Positions 1 to 7,221 of a stretch of 8,712 nt of DNA are shown in pieces; the first letter of the stretch is position 1; the number at the start of each line of letters is the position of its first letter. A model generated the notes under the pieces. It was not told the origin of the DNA. It did not search any database and saw nothing but the letters and a program-made list of their open reading frames with translations. The position numbers were made by a program, and so were the translations under genes. Source of the DNA: Methylacidiphilaceae bacterium (lineage in GTDB: Bacteria; Verrucomicrobiota; Verrucomicrobiia; Methylacidiphilales; Methylacidiphilaceae); NCBI GenBank assembly GCA_028687155.1, contig JAQUAR010000045.1, forward strand, positions 1 through 8,712. Reading direction: 5' to 3'.

Positions 1-978
1 CAGTCGAAGGTGAGCGAGGAAATCTTTCGGTCTCTCCTCGATTGCGGTAGAGAGAGCCGAGGCGGCTTCCTCCGGTCTTCCGCTCTCCAAGAGAGCTTCG
101 GCAAGGCCTTGATACACCAATGGTGCCCTGGATTGTTTGCGGAGGGCGGACAAAAAATAGACTCGGGCCGAGTGGGTTTCTCTGCACTGTAGCGCCCGCC
201 ATCCTTTTGCGGCCAAACCGACAGCGCCTCTTCCTCTTCTGGTTTGACGAGACCAGTCCTCAAACGCAAGATCGACGAACCGACTCTCTTGCATCAGGAT
301 GTACGGGCAGAGCGCGCCTCCGAGCCTGCTCGGTCCCTCCAGCGAACGAAACGTCGATACTCCGACGACCTCCCCCTTCTCATCGAGGACCGGCCCCCCG
401 CTATTACCGGAAAAGGTGGGGACATCGACGTCGAAGGAAAGAGAGCCGTGGTAGGGGTGTTGGCGAAACCCGATCACCTTTCCAGTGGCCGTGGTAGGTC
501 CGATGCCCAGAGGATACCCTTGGATCCTGATCGGTTCCCCCGGAACCGGGGGGCTCTTGCGAAGCTGCAGACTTCCCACCTTTACGCCGGGAGGGAGAGC
601 GATCTGTACCAAGAGCAGATCTCCCGCTTCCGCCAAGATGCGATCGACACGGAACGGCTCGACGCCGTGAACCAGCACCGAGCCGAAGACCGCATCGGAC
701 AAGAGATGACGATTCGTGATGAGTTGCCCATGCGGATTAACAAAAAAGCCGGTTCCGGTGATCCGGACAATGCCCCGATGCTGGTCTTGTTGATAGGCAA
801 CCACCCGGACGATTGCTTCGTTCGGAGGATCGGCGCGGTCGAGGCGGATGCTCTCCGCCAGACCAGTCATGGGCAGCGACACCAACAGAAGGGCGGCGAC
901 CACCTGAGCCGCCTTAGGGGGGCGACGGGTGTTTCCCGCGGCCTCGTTCCGTTTGCCGCGATCGCGAGTCGGAACCAT
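1..978 (-). CDS. Exported trypsin-like serine protease with TPR-like C-terminus (3' end outside window)
   Basis: The reading frame is open for 326 codons from an ATG at 978 to the window edge. A basic stretch (about residues 18-22) and a hydrophobic core (about 26-41, ending GLA-ES) look like a signal peptide, so the protein probably acts in the periplasm or outside the cell. The trypsin-fold triad is readable: His91 in ITNRH, Asp120 in GDLLLVQI, and Ser193 in FSGNSGGPV. This resembles the protease domain of HtrA-like or S1-family peptidases, but no PDZ domain follows. Residues about 285-326 instead look like a TPR helix pair (LAEALLESGRPEEAASAL). The start is uncertain: in-frame ATGs at 1092 (GGAG three bases upstream) and 1155 (10 nt after the galE stop) are alternatives, but 978 keeps the signal peptide nearest the N-terminus. 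The native substrate is unknown. It lies downstream of galE on the same strand. Confidence 0.82.
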   Translation of the reverse strand, partial: MVPTRDRGKRNEAAGNTRRPPKAAQVVAALLLVSLPMTGLAESIRLDRADPPNEAIVRVVAYQQDQHRGIVRITGTGFFVNPHGQLITNRHLLSDAVFGSVLVHGVEPFRVDRILAEAGDLLLVQIALPPGVKVGSLQLRKSPPVPGEPIRIQGYPLGIGPTTATGKVIGFRQHPYHGSLSFDVDVPTFSGNSGGPVLDEKGEVVGVSTFRSLEGPSRLGGALCPYILMQESRFVDLAFEDWSRQTRRGRGAVGLAAKGWRALQCRETHSARVYFLSALRKQSRAPLVYQGLAEALLESGRPEEAASALSTAIEERPKDFLAHLRL

Positions 979-1165
979 GGAACCAGTCGGCAGGCCGTTG
1001 TGCGCTCTCCCTAGCACACGGGAGGAGACGCCATTCCTGATCAGTGGCTTAGCGCACGCCTTCCCCTGGCTCCCCCGGTCTCGGCCGACCATCGTCTCCG
1101 TGTACCGCCGTACCCCTCTCTCGACAAGGGAAAAAGGCGACAACGGAGCATTCATGTCCTCTTTT

Positions 1166-2143
1166 TTAGCGGCCCTCCCGATAGCCAGCCGGGTGGGTCC
1201 GGTGCCATTGCCAGGCGCTCTCGATGATGTTCGAAAGCCGGGAATGCGCCGGAGCCCAAGAAAGCTCTTGCCGGATCTTGTGGACATTGGCCACCAAGCG
1301 AGGCGGATCGCCCGGGCGCGCGGGGCAGAGCTGATGGGGAATGGGACAACCGGTAACCTTGCGCGCCGTTTCGATGACTTGCAGGACGGAATACCCCTCG
1401 CCGGTCCCCACATTGTAGAGGCTCGGCTGCTCTCTTTGCAGCACGGCCAGATGCGCTGCCGCCAAGTCGCGCACATGCACATAGTCCCGGATCGCCGTGC
1501 CATCGGGTGTAGCATAGCCATCTCCGCATACTTCCACCGATTTGCGCTGTCCCAAAGCCACCTGCAGGACCCGTGGGATTAGGTGGGGCTCTTCTCTGTG
1601 GTCTTCTCCGTGTCGCTCGGATGCTCCCGCGGCATTAAAGTAGCGCAAGATCAGGGGAACGATCCCGTGGATCTCTGCATACCAGCGCAAGATCTTTTCG
1701 AAACAGAGCTTGGACTCACCGTATGGATTGATCGGCCTCGTCTCGGTTCGCTCTTCGATCGGGATTTTCAACGGGAGTCCGTAGACCGCGCAGGTGGAGG
1801 AAAATACGATCTTCCGCACCCCGGTCGCGACCATAGCGTCCAGAAGATGGATACCGTGGGAGACGTTGTTCCGAAAATAGGTCGATGGATCGCGCATCGA
1901 CTCCGCTACGTATGCGTTTGCCGCGAAGTGAATGATCGCATCGGGCTTCTCGTTCTGGATCAAGGCCAGAAGAGGGTCGCGCTCGCGCAAGTCGAGACAG
2001 TGGAACGCGGCTCGCTCGTCAACAGCGGCTCGATGTCCCTCTGAGAGGTTGTCGACGACTACCGTGGAAATGCCTGCATCCAGGAGGTGCTCGACACAGA
2101 TGCTCCCTACGTATCCCGCCCCTCCGGTCACCAGGATCTTCAC
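1166..2143 (-). CDS. galE: UDP-glucose 4-epimerase
   Basis: This 325-residue cytoplasmic protein belongs to the extended short-chain dehydrogenase/reductase family. It should interconvert UDP-glucose and UDP-galactose using bound NAD, supplying galactose units for polysaccharide or LPS. The Rossmann glycine motif TGGAGYVGS lies at residues 6-14, Asp31 ends beta-2, HFAAN is at 72-76, SST at 115-117, and the catalytic Tyr141 and Lys145 sit in NPYGESK. RYFNAAGA and the IRDYVHVRDLA motif are typical of GalE, and the length matches the family (about 320-340). The start is GTG at 2143, with GGAG nine bases upstream. It begins 41 nt after the rho stop on the same strand, so cotranscription is plausible. 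Related 4-epimerases acting on other UDP-sugars or uronic acids cannot be fully excluded. Confidence 0.93.
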   Translation of the reverse strand: MKILVTGGAGYVGSICVEHLLDAGISTVVVDNLSEGHRAAVDERAAFHCLDLRERDPLLALIQNEKPDAIIHFAANAYVAESMRDPSTYFRNNVSHGIHLLDAMVATGVRKIVFSSTCAVYGLPLKIPIEERTETRPINPYGESKLCFEKILRWYAEIHGIVPLILRYFNAAGASERHGEDHREEPHLIPRVLQVALGQRKSVEVCGDGYATPDGTAIRDYVHVRDLAAAHLAVLQREQPSLYNVGTGEGYSVLQVIETARKVTGCPIPHQLCPARPGDPPRLVANVHKIRQELSWAPAHSRLSNIIESAWQWHRTHPAGYREGR

Positions 2144-2184
2144 GTGGTCGAACTCCGTGGGTCTAGCCCGCCTGTCTCACAAGG

Positions 2185-3675
2185 CTAATCCTTGAGATTC
2201 ATCGAAAGAAGAAACTCGACGTTGCTCTTGGTCTTCCGCAGCCGCTCCAGCAGCAACTCCATTGCCTCCACGGGAGGCACGGAGGAGAGCGCCCGACGCA
2301 AAACGTGAATGCGCGCAATCTCGTCGGGGTGATAGAGCAGCTCCTCCTTCCGCGTTCCCGACTTGGGAATGTTGATCGCGGGATAGATGCGCTTGTCCAC
2401 CAAGGCACGGTCCAGATGGACCTCCATATTGCCGGTTCCCTTGAACTCCTCGAAGATGACGTCGTCCATTTTGGACCCTGTGTCGATCAGGGCCGTGGCC
2501 AGAATCGTAACGCTCCCACCCTCTTCCAAGTTTCTTGCCGCTGCGAAGAAGCGACGTGGTTTCTGCAGCGCGTTGGCGTCGACTCCTCCCGTCAGGATCT
2601 TCCCGCTGTGCGGCTGAAGCGTGTTGTAGGCCCGGGCTAATCTCGTCAGCGAATCGAGCAGAATGACCACGTCCACCTTGGTCTCCGCCAATCGCTTCGC
2701 CCGGTCGATCACCATTTCCGCGACCTGCACATGACGTTCCGGGGTTTCATCGAATGTCGAGCTAATCACCTCTCCCCGCACGGAACGCTCCATGTCGGTG
2801 ACCTCTTCGGGCCGCTCGTCCACAAGCAGGACGATCAAGTGCGCTTGCGGATGATTTTCGCTGACCCCATTGGCGATCTTCTGCATGAGGACTGTCTTTC
2901 CCGTTCTCGGCGGCGCGACGATCAGTCCGCGCTGACCGAAGCCGATCGGGGTGACCAAGTCGATTACCCGCAGAGAGGGATCCTTGGACTTCCCTTCGAG
3001 AAAAATCCGACGGTTCGGAAAGAGAGGCGTGAGATTGTCGAAAAAAATGCGATTGCGAACCTTTTCCGGCGCTTCCCCTTCGACTCGATCCACTTGCAAA
3101 AGAGAGAAGTATCGCTCTTTTTCCTTGGGATGACGAATGGGCCCAGAAACCAGGTTCCCTTTTTTGAGGCCATTGCGCCGAATGAGTGCCGGCGAGACGT
3201 AGACATCTTCCGGGCATGGAAAATAGTTATAGGCGGGAGACCTCAGGAAACCGTAACCCTCGGAAAGCACCTCCAGGACGCCGTCTCCGAAAATAGGGCC
3301 GTTTCGCTGAGCATGCCGACGCAACGTCTCGAAGATCAACTCGTGCTTGCGCAGCAGGCCGGGATTCTCGATCTGATATTTGGCGGCCCTCTGCTGGAGA
3401 TCCGAAAAGGAGAGGTGCTGCAGCTCGCTCAAGCCCAGCGGCTGCCCGCTTGGATGAAAACGCGCCCACTCCCCGCTCCCCTCCTTGCGGCTCTGCTGCT
3501 CTCCACCACGCGGTTCGCCGCTATGTACCGGGTTGTTGCTCCGAGATTGCCGCTCCTCTTCGGGAGGAACGTCCTGCTCTACAGGACCCATGCCGGCCGA
3601 TGCACTCTGATTTGGCCCGCTCTTGGGTTCGCTCTTGGGTTCGCTCTTCTCCTGATCGATGTCATCCGCATTCAT
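2185..3675 (-). CDS. rho: Transcription termination factor Rho with hydrophilic N-terminal extension
   Basis: Rho is a hexameric RNA-dependent ATPase and helicase that ends transcription of untranslated RNA. Domains of this 496-residue protein, in order: a charged, Pro/Ser/Gln-rich, probably disordered extension (1 to about 80); a Rho N-terminal helical domain (about 81-125, [15 protein letters not shown]); an OB-fold/cold-shock RNA-binding domain (about 128-205) with RNP1-like GYGFLRS; and the RecA-like motor. The motor has P-loop PPRTGKT at 255-261, Glu287 in [11 protein letters not shown], Walker B VVILLD ending at Asp341, the Q-loop in [13 protein letters not shown] (361-373) and the R-loop in [13 protein letters not shown] (399-411). 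E. coli Rho has about 419 residues; the extra length is mainly the N-terminal extension. The ATG start has GGAG five bases upstream. It lies 114 nt after coaE and 41 nt before galE. Confidence 0.97.
   Translation of the reverse strand: MNADDIDQEKSEPKSEPKSGPNQSASAGMGPVEQDVPPEEERQSRSNNPVHSGEPRGGEQQSRKEGSGEWARFHPSGQPLGLSELQHLSFSDLQQRAAKYQIENPGLLRKHELIFETLRRHAQRNGPIFGDGVLEVLSEGYGFLRSPAYNYFPCPEDVYVSPALIRRNGLKKGNLVSGPIRHPKEKERYFSLLQVDRVEGEAPEKVRNRIFFDNLTPLFPNRRIFLEGKSKDPSLRVIDLVTPIGFGQRGLIVAPPRTGKTVLMQKIANGVSENHPQAHLIVLLVDERPEEVTDMERSVRGEVISSTFDETPERHVQVAEMVIDRAKRLAETKVDVVILLDSLTRLARAYNTLQPHSGKILTGGVDANALQKPRRFFAAARNLEEGGSVTILATALIDTGSKMDDVIFEEFKGTGNMEVHLDRALVDKRIYPAINIPKSGTRKEELLYHPDEIARIHVLRRALSSVPPVEAMELLLERLRKTKSNVEFLLSMNLKD
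3619..3648. repeat. 12-bp tandem repeat inside the 5' end of rho
   Basis: The unit GCTCTTGGGTTC occurs twice in exact tandem (3619-3630 and 3631-3642), followed by a half copy GCTCTT. On the coding strand it encodes repeated Glu-Pro-Lys-Ser in the disordered N-terminal extension of Rho (residues about 11-20). The 12-bp unit keeps frame, so copy-number changes would alter length without breaking the protein. Confidence 0.9.
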
Positions 3676-3733
3676 TCTTTCTCCACAGAGGTTTCCCTCT
3701 TCCTCTCTTCATAAAAAGCCCGCCCGCCCCCTT

Positions 3734-3751
3734 GGACTCCGATCGGATTCC
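3734..3751. other. 18-bp near-perfect palindrome in the coaE-rho gap
   Basis: The sequence GGAcTCCGATCGGAtTCC is an inverted repeat with one mismatched pair and an uninterrupted 10-bp core TCCGATCGGA. It sits about 58 nt upstream of the rho ATG in the 114-nt gap. A dimeric regulator site or a small RNA hairpin in the rho leader is possible. Neither is proven, and chance occurrence cannot be excluded. Confidence 0.35.
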
Positions 3752-3789
3752 GCTGCACGTCTTTTCCCTGAGAAAGAAAGCGGACGAAT

Positions 3790-4392
3790 TCAGGACGCCT
3801 CACAGGCGAGAGCAAAGCGTGAAAATTGCTGCTCAAGAAGTTCTAACGAACCGTCGTTCCAGAGGAGCACATCGCTGCGCTCCGCTTTCCTCGCCGTCGG
3901 CCACTGACTGTCGATCCGTGCCTCCGCTTCCTCCCTTTCCAAACCACGAGCCAGGAGCCGCCGCAGTTGCGTCGCGTAGGAGCAACCTACGCAGAGGACT
4001 CTCTCGAACTCTCCTTCCAGGGCTGCTTCATGCAAGAGAGGAACCGAAACAGCGATTTTTCCGTTCGGGTTCCGAGCCCTAAAATGGATCACTTCCTTGT
4101 GCCACCTTTCGAGGATGGCCGGGTGAGTGAGCTCGTTTAGCGTTTTCCGCCACTGAGAACAACCAAAAACGATCGACCCGAGCTTTTTTCGATCGATACT
4201 CCGATCCTTATTTAAGATCCGCCAACCAAATGCGTCAACCAGTTTTTGCCAAGTTTGCTCTCCCGGCGCCGCCAACTCTCGCGCGATCTCATCGCAGTCG
4301 ATCACGAACCAGCCCGCTCGCCTGAGCAGCTCCGAGGTCGTCGACTTACCGGCAGCGATTCCCCCAGTCAGACCAAGGTAGGAAATGGACAC
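3790..4392 (-). CDS. coaE: Dephospho-CoA kinase
   Basis: This cytoplasmic enzyme carries out the last step of coenzyme A synthesis, phosphorylating the 3'-hydroxyl of dephospho-CoA with ATP. The 200-residue length is normal for the family. The P-loop GLTGGIAAGKST is at residues 7-18, and the DCD motif (32-34) provides the usual catalytic Asp. The LTHPAI segment, VPLLHE, and the lid-like RGLEREEAEARI region leading to SQWP and KAERSD are all typical, as is the C-terminal NDGSLELLEQQ. The start is taken as GTG at 4392; an AGGAG sits about 13 bases upstream, longer than ideal, so this start is only fairly sure. rho follows 114 nt downstream on the same strand, and hpnC diverges from it on the other side. 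Confidence 0.95.
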   Translation of the reverse strand: MSISYLGLTGGIAAGKSTTSELLRRAGWFVIDCDEIARELAAPGEQTWQKLVDAFGWRILNKDRSIDRKKLGSIVFGCSQWRKTLNELTHPAILERWHKEVIHFRARNPNGKIAVSVPLLHEAALEGEFERVLCVGCSYATQLRRLLARGLEREEAEARIDSQWPTARKAERSDVLLWNDGSLELLEQQFSRFALACEAS

Positions 4393-4560
4393 AGGAAGGT
4401 TCGCTCTCCTTTATTCGACGGAAGGGTGGGAGGGTCCACAGGCCCGATGCCTCCATGCTCCCATCTGTTCCCCATCCCGATTTTCCCCTGCGCACCTCGC
4501 CAATCCCGTTTGCCAACGGCCCATCCATTCCCAGTTGACAACATCTCTCTTTCGGAAAAG

Positions 4561-4566
4561 AAGGAG
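4561..4566 (+). promoter_or_regulatory. Ribosome binding site supporting the hpnC GTG start
   Basis: AAGGAG lies three bases before GTG at 4570 and fifteen bases before the in-frame ATG at 4582. It favours the GTG start, though the spacing is short. Confidence 0.5.
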
Positions 4567-4569
4567 CAC

Positions 4570-5499
4570 GTGACTCTCGACATGGCCTATGCCGCCTGCC
4601 GGCGCATCGCTCATCATTACGAGAACTTCCCGGTCGGCCTCCTGGTCAGCCACCCTTTGCGGCCTCATATCTACGCGGTCTATGCTTTTGCCCGATTAGC
4701 CGATGATATCGCGGATGAGGGATACGAGAACCTCGCCACCGACCCGATGCCGCCGGAACGGACCGTTCCGGGCCGACTGGCGGGCCTCCGCCGTTTCGAA
4801 GCCGCCGTCCGCGATCCGGCCGCCGAGCCGGAGGATCCGATTTTCGTGGCGCTTCATCACACGATCCAGCAGTTCGACCTGCCGATTCCACTCTTCCTTG
4901 ATCTCCTCAGCGCTTTCGCACAGGACGTGGAAAAGCGACGCTACGTCTCGTTTGCCGAAATTCTCGACTACTGCCGCCGCAGCGCCAATCCGATCGGACG
5001 GCTCGTTCTTTTGATCCACGGAGAGCAGAAAGAGGAGCAGCTCGCCGCATCGGACGCCATCTGCACGGCCTTGCAGATCACGAACTTTTGGCAAGATCTC
5101 TCCGTCGATCTTCTCAAGGACCGGATCTATCTGCCGCAGGACGAGATGGCGCGATTCGGAGTGACTGAAGAGAGTCTCCTCGCCGGTCGTGCCGGCCCGG
5201 AATTCCGAGCGCTGCTCGCCATGGAGGTGGAGAAAGCCTTTCAACTCTTCGACGCAGGCTACGGATTGATACAGACGCTTCCCCTGCCTCTCCGCTGGGA
5301 AATCGAACTCACTTGGCACAGCGGGCGGCGCATTCTCGAAAAGATCGTCGACCTCGATTTCGACACCCTTCACCATCGGCCTACCCTCGGTGCTCTCGAT
5401 GCTCCGACTCTCTTGGCAAAGGCCTTTTTCTCTATTCGGGACGGCTCGCCCCGTTCGCCGGAGGGAGCCGACCTCTGCCCCTTCCTACACGCCGGTTAG
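4570..5499 (+). CDS. hpnC: HpnC-type squalene synthase family protein (hopanoid pathway)
   Basis: It belongs to the trans-isoprenyl diphosphate synthase, head-to-head class (squalene/phytoene synthases). HpnC proteins convert presqualene diphosphate to hydroxysqualene, which HpnE reduces to squalene for hopanoids. The N-terminal HHYENFPVG (residues 15-23) followed by LRPHIYAVYAFARLADDIADE, with the first Asp-rich motif at 45-50, is characteristic of HpnC rather than HpnD. The second motif, NFWQDLSVDLLKDRIYLP (172-189), has Asn172, Asp176 and Asp180. The 309-residue length is slightly above the usual 270-300. The start is GTG at 4570, chosen because family members begin a few residues before the AYAAC segment; the open frame upstream to 4246 lies antisense to coaE. 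No hpnD or hpnE is in the window. The last 15 nt overlap the 3' end of hisJ on the other strand. A general phytoene/squalene synthase remains the alternative. Confidence 0.88.
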   Translation: MTLDMAYAACRRIAHHYENFPVGLLVSHPLRPHIYAVYAFARLADDIADEGYENLATDPMPPERTVPGRLAGLRRFEAAVRDPAAEPEDPIFVALHHTIQQFDLPIPLFLDLLSAFAQDVEKRRYVSFAEILDYCRRSANPIGRLVLLIHGEQKEEQLAASDAICTALQITNFWQDLSVDLLKDRIYLPQDEMARFGVTEESLLAGRAGPEFRALLAMEVEKAFQLFDAGYGLIQTLPLPLRWEIELTWHSGRRILEKIVDLDFDTLHHRPTLGALDAPTLLAKAFFSIRDGSPRSPEGADLCPFLHAG

Positions 5500-6267
5500 G
5501 GACACGATTCTCCGCTTGTGTCCTTCAAAGAGGGCGACTTCGCCGATCCCCAGCCTTTCCAGCAACAGGGAGAGCCGCTCATAATCTTCCCCGATCTGAA
5601 AGGGCGAGTGGGCGTCCGAAGCCAAGGCAATCGGGATGCCCAACTCTCGGGCCCGCCGTATGATCTCCTCGTCCGGATAAGCTTCACCCACGGGTTTTCT
5701 CCAGCCCGCCGTGCTGATCTCCAGGGCCAAGTCTCTCTCCCGTGCCAGAAGCAGCACCTCTTCAAAGTAGCCCAGGAAGCCGGCCTTGGGCCGAAATCCG
5801 AAGATCTTGATCAAATCCAGGTGGGCCAAGCAGTCGATCCATCCCCTTGTGACGAGTTTCCGCAAGGCGTCGACGTATTCTCGATAAATCTCCTCGATTG
5901 GTCGCCGGGAAAAGCCGACATCCTGCCCGGCACGATCAAACGGCCATTCGCCGAGGAAGTGGACAGAGCCTAGCACGAAATCGAGCTTTTCCCAATTCCG
6001 CTGCACCCAAGCGAGCCCGGCTTCGCTGCTCTGCGGATCATTGTCGAGCTCGATTCCCATTCGAATCGTTAGATCGTTATTTTCCTCACGCCATTCTCGA
6101 AAGCGGTCGAAGTCGACTCCCGCGTGGTACCGATCGTGGTCGGTGATCGCAAATTCTCGAATCCCTTTTTTGCGGGCGGCATCCGACCAGGGCTCGAGAA
6201 GGGCGCGGCCGTACGGCTGAAGCCGATGGCCCTGAGGATGCATATGATAGTCGCTGAAGATGTTCAT
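5485..6267 (-). CDS. hisJ: PHP-family histidinol-phosphatase (HisJ/HisK type)
   Basis: The 260-residue protein is a PHP-domain metal-dependent phosphatase, likely removing phosphate from histidinol phosphate in histidine synthesis. The metal-binding residues can be read in order: His8 and His10 in DYHMH, Asp43 and His44 in ITDHD, Glu73 in GIELDND, His103 in GSVHFLG, His149 in AHLDLIKIFG, and Asp218 and His220 in ASDAH. The EISTAGWRKPVGEAYP segment (183-198) and the following SDAHSPFQIG match the HisJ subfamily more than polymerase-type PHP domains. The length agrees with the Bacillus enzyme (about 268). The ATG at 6267 overlaps the DUF192 stop as ATGA, so translation is probably coupled; a longer open frame to 6384 lies inside DUF192 and was not used. 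No other his genes are visible, so another phosphoester substrate is possible. Confidence 0.82.
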   Translation of the reverse strand: MNIFSDYHMHPQGHRLQPYGRALLEPWSDAARKKGIREFAITDHDRYHAGVDFDRFREWREENNDLTIRMGIELDNDPQSSEAGLAWVQRNWEKLDFVLGSVHFLGEWPFDRAGQDVGFSRRPIEEIYREYVDALRKLVTRGWIDCLAHLDLIKIFGFRPKAGFLGYFEEVLLLARERDLALEISTAGWRKPVGEAYPDEEIIRRARELGIPIALASDAHSPFQIGEDYERLSLLLERLGIGEVALFEGHKRRIVSLTGV

Positions 6268-6869
6268 GGATTGCTTTTCCGGGTGGCGAGTTCCTGCCAG
6301 GTCGCTCCCTCCAGCTGGATCGCCTCTCCTTCTCGAACGCGATGTCGGATAAACCAATCTCGATTGACTTCGAGAGCGAAGCAAACCCGCGCACTCCGGC
6401 TTGAGACGATGCGGGTGTCAAGCGGCTGAAGATCGTGGATTTCGAGAATGATGCCGTCTCGATCGAGAAAGGCGACCGAAAGCGGAATCGTGGTGTTCGC
6501 CATCCAGAAGGACGCCACGCCCTCGCGCGGGAGCAAGAAGAGCATCCCCGCATCCTCCCCGAGTGCGCGGCGGTACATGAGCCCGCGCGCAAGTTCCTCA
6601 TGCGTGCGGGCCACCTCGACGATCAGGCGACCCGTGCCCACGGACAGGTGGAAAGGGGCGGCCGTGTTCTGCGCGGCTGCCGCGATCGAGGATGGGTGCA
6701 TCCATCCAAGCTGCGCCAACAGCAGCAGAAAGACAACTCCTCCGCATCTTCCCTTGCGCCCGGAACCAGGTAGAGGAAGATTGCTCGCATGCCCGTCCCC
6801 CTCCCATCGGCGCAACGGCTCAACCTCGCTTTCCCCCGAAACGTCCGGCATTAACCTCCCGCTGCCCAT
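6264..6869 (-). CDS. DUF192 (UPF0127) family protein, probably exported or anchored
   Basis: The 201-residue protein has a long hydrophilic N-terminus (about 1-43), one hydrophobic segment (about 44-64, GGVVFLLLLAQLGW and following Ala-rich residues) and a DUF192 domain (about 80-190). Domain signatures are VEVARTHEELARGLMYR, GMLFLLPREG, FWMANTTIPLSVAFLDRDG and the late FALEVN strand. DUF192 proteins are small beta-barrel-like domains without an agreed biochemical role, often exported. The start at 6869 is chosen for its strong GGGAGGA six bases upstream; 6851 (GGGAGG, three bases upstream) and 6950 are alternatives. The hydrophobic segment lies unusually far from the start, so it could be a signal anchor rather than a cleaved signal. 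The gene is upstream of and coupled to hisJ. Its start overlaps the start of the divergent DsrE-like gene. Confidence 0.85.
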   Translation of the reverse strand: MGSGRLMPDVSGESEVEPLRRWEGDGHASNLPLPGSGRKGRCGGVVFLLLLAQLGWMHPSSIAAAAQNTAAPFHLSVGTGRLIVEVARTHEELARGLMYRRALGEDAGMLFLLPREGVASFWMANTTIPLSVAFLDRDGIILEIHDLQPLDTRIVSSRSARVCFALEVNRDWFIRHRVREGEAIQLEGATWQELATRKSNP

Positions 6870-7182
6870 GCCACGTCCTCCCTTCTCTCGACAACTCTGC
6901 ATTCTTCTGACCGTCGATCGAAGGAGTCCCTTGTTTGCGGCATTTCTCAAGGCCCTTGAAGAACGAAGCGAGCAGGGAGACGAAATTTACCTCTACTGCC
7001 TGGATGATGGCGTTCGGGAGATCCAGGCGCTGCTTCCCCGGGTCGGCCCACGTCTACGGCTCTTCGGATGCGCTTATGCCGGTCTGCGCCGCTCTCTCCC
7101 GCGAGTGACTGAAGTCACCTACGGGGGGCTCGGCTTGCTCGCGGACTTAATTCTCGGCACCAGCGAATTTATGGCCTTCTAG
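6868..7182 (+). CDS. Small DsrE-like family protein
   Basis: The 104-residue protein fits the DsrE/DsrF-like fold used in sulfur relay and related proteins. It has a first beta strand QLCILLTV followed by a helix (SPLFAAFLKALEER), a second strand EIYLYCLDDGVREI, a strand plus Cys (LRLFGCAYAGLRRS, Cys68), and the C-terminal GGLGLLADLILGTSEFMAF, which matches the usual GGLxxLAxLI...F end. Cys68 is where many members carry the reactive or conserved cysteine, so sulfur transfer is possible but not shown. The ATG at 6868 has no clear ribosome binding site. The frame stays open upstream to 6448, but that part is antisense to DUF192 and lacks family features. It diverges from DUF192 with no gap and converges on sodA. 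Confidence 0.75.
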   Translation: MPRPPFSRQLCILLTVDRRSPLFAAFLKALEERSEQGDEIYLYCLDDGVREIQALLPRVGPRLRLFGCAYAGLRRSLPRVTEVTYGGLGLLADLILGTSEFMAF

Positions 7183-7221
7183 CCTGCCTTTCGCGCAACC
7201 TTTCGACCGGAGCGGGAGAGC

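Noticed and set aside
244..1014. Long plus-strand open frame of 256 codons
   Set aside because: It is antisense to the serine protease, whose triad motifs are clear on the minus strand; its own translation shows no recognisable domain.
2731..3714. Plus-strand open frame of 327 codons
   Set aside because: It lies opposite rho, which is unmistakable; GC-rich coding sequence often leaves the opposite strand open.
4410..4438. Possible coaE promoter (TGGACC, 17 bp, AATAAA on the minus strand)
   Set aside because: Only 4/6 matches in each box, and the -10 would overlap the only candidate ribosome binding site.
4246..4569. Upstream extension of the hpnC frame
   Set aside because: It covers the antisense of coaE and the intergenic gap, and HpnC homologues begin near the chosen GTG.
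7183..7221. Bidirectional terminator between the DsrE-like gene and sodA
   Set aside because: No stable stem with a T-run could be found in the 39-nt gap.
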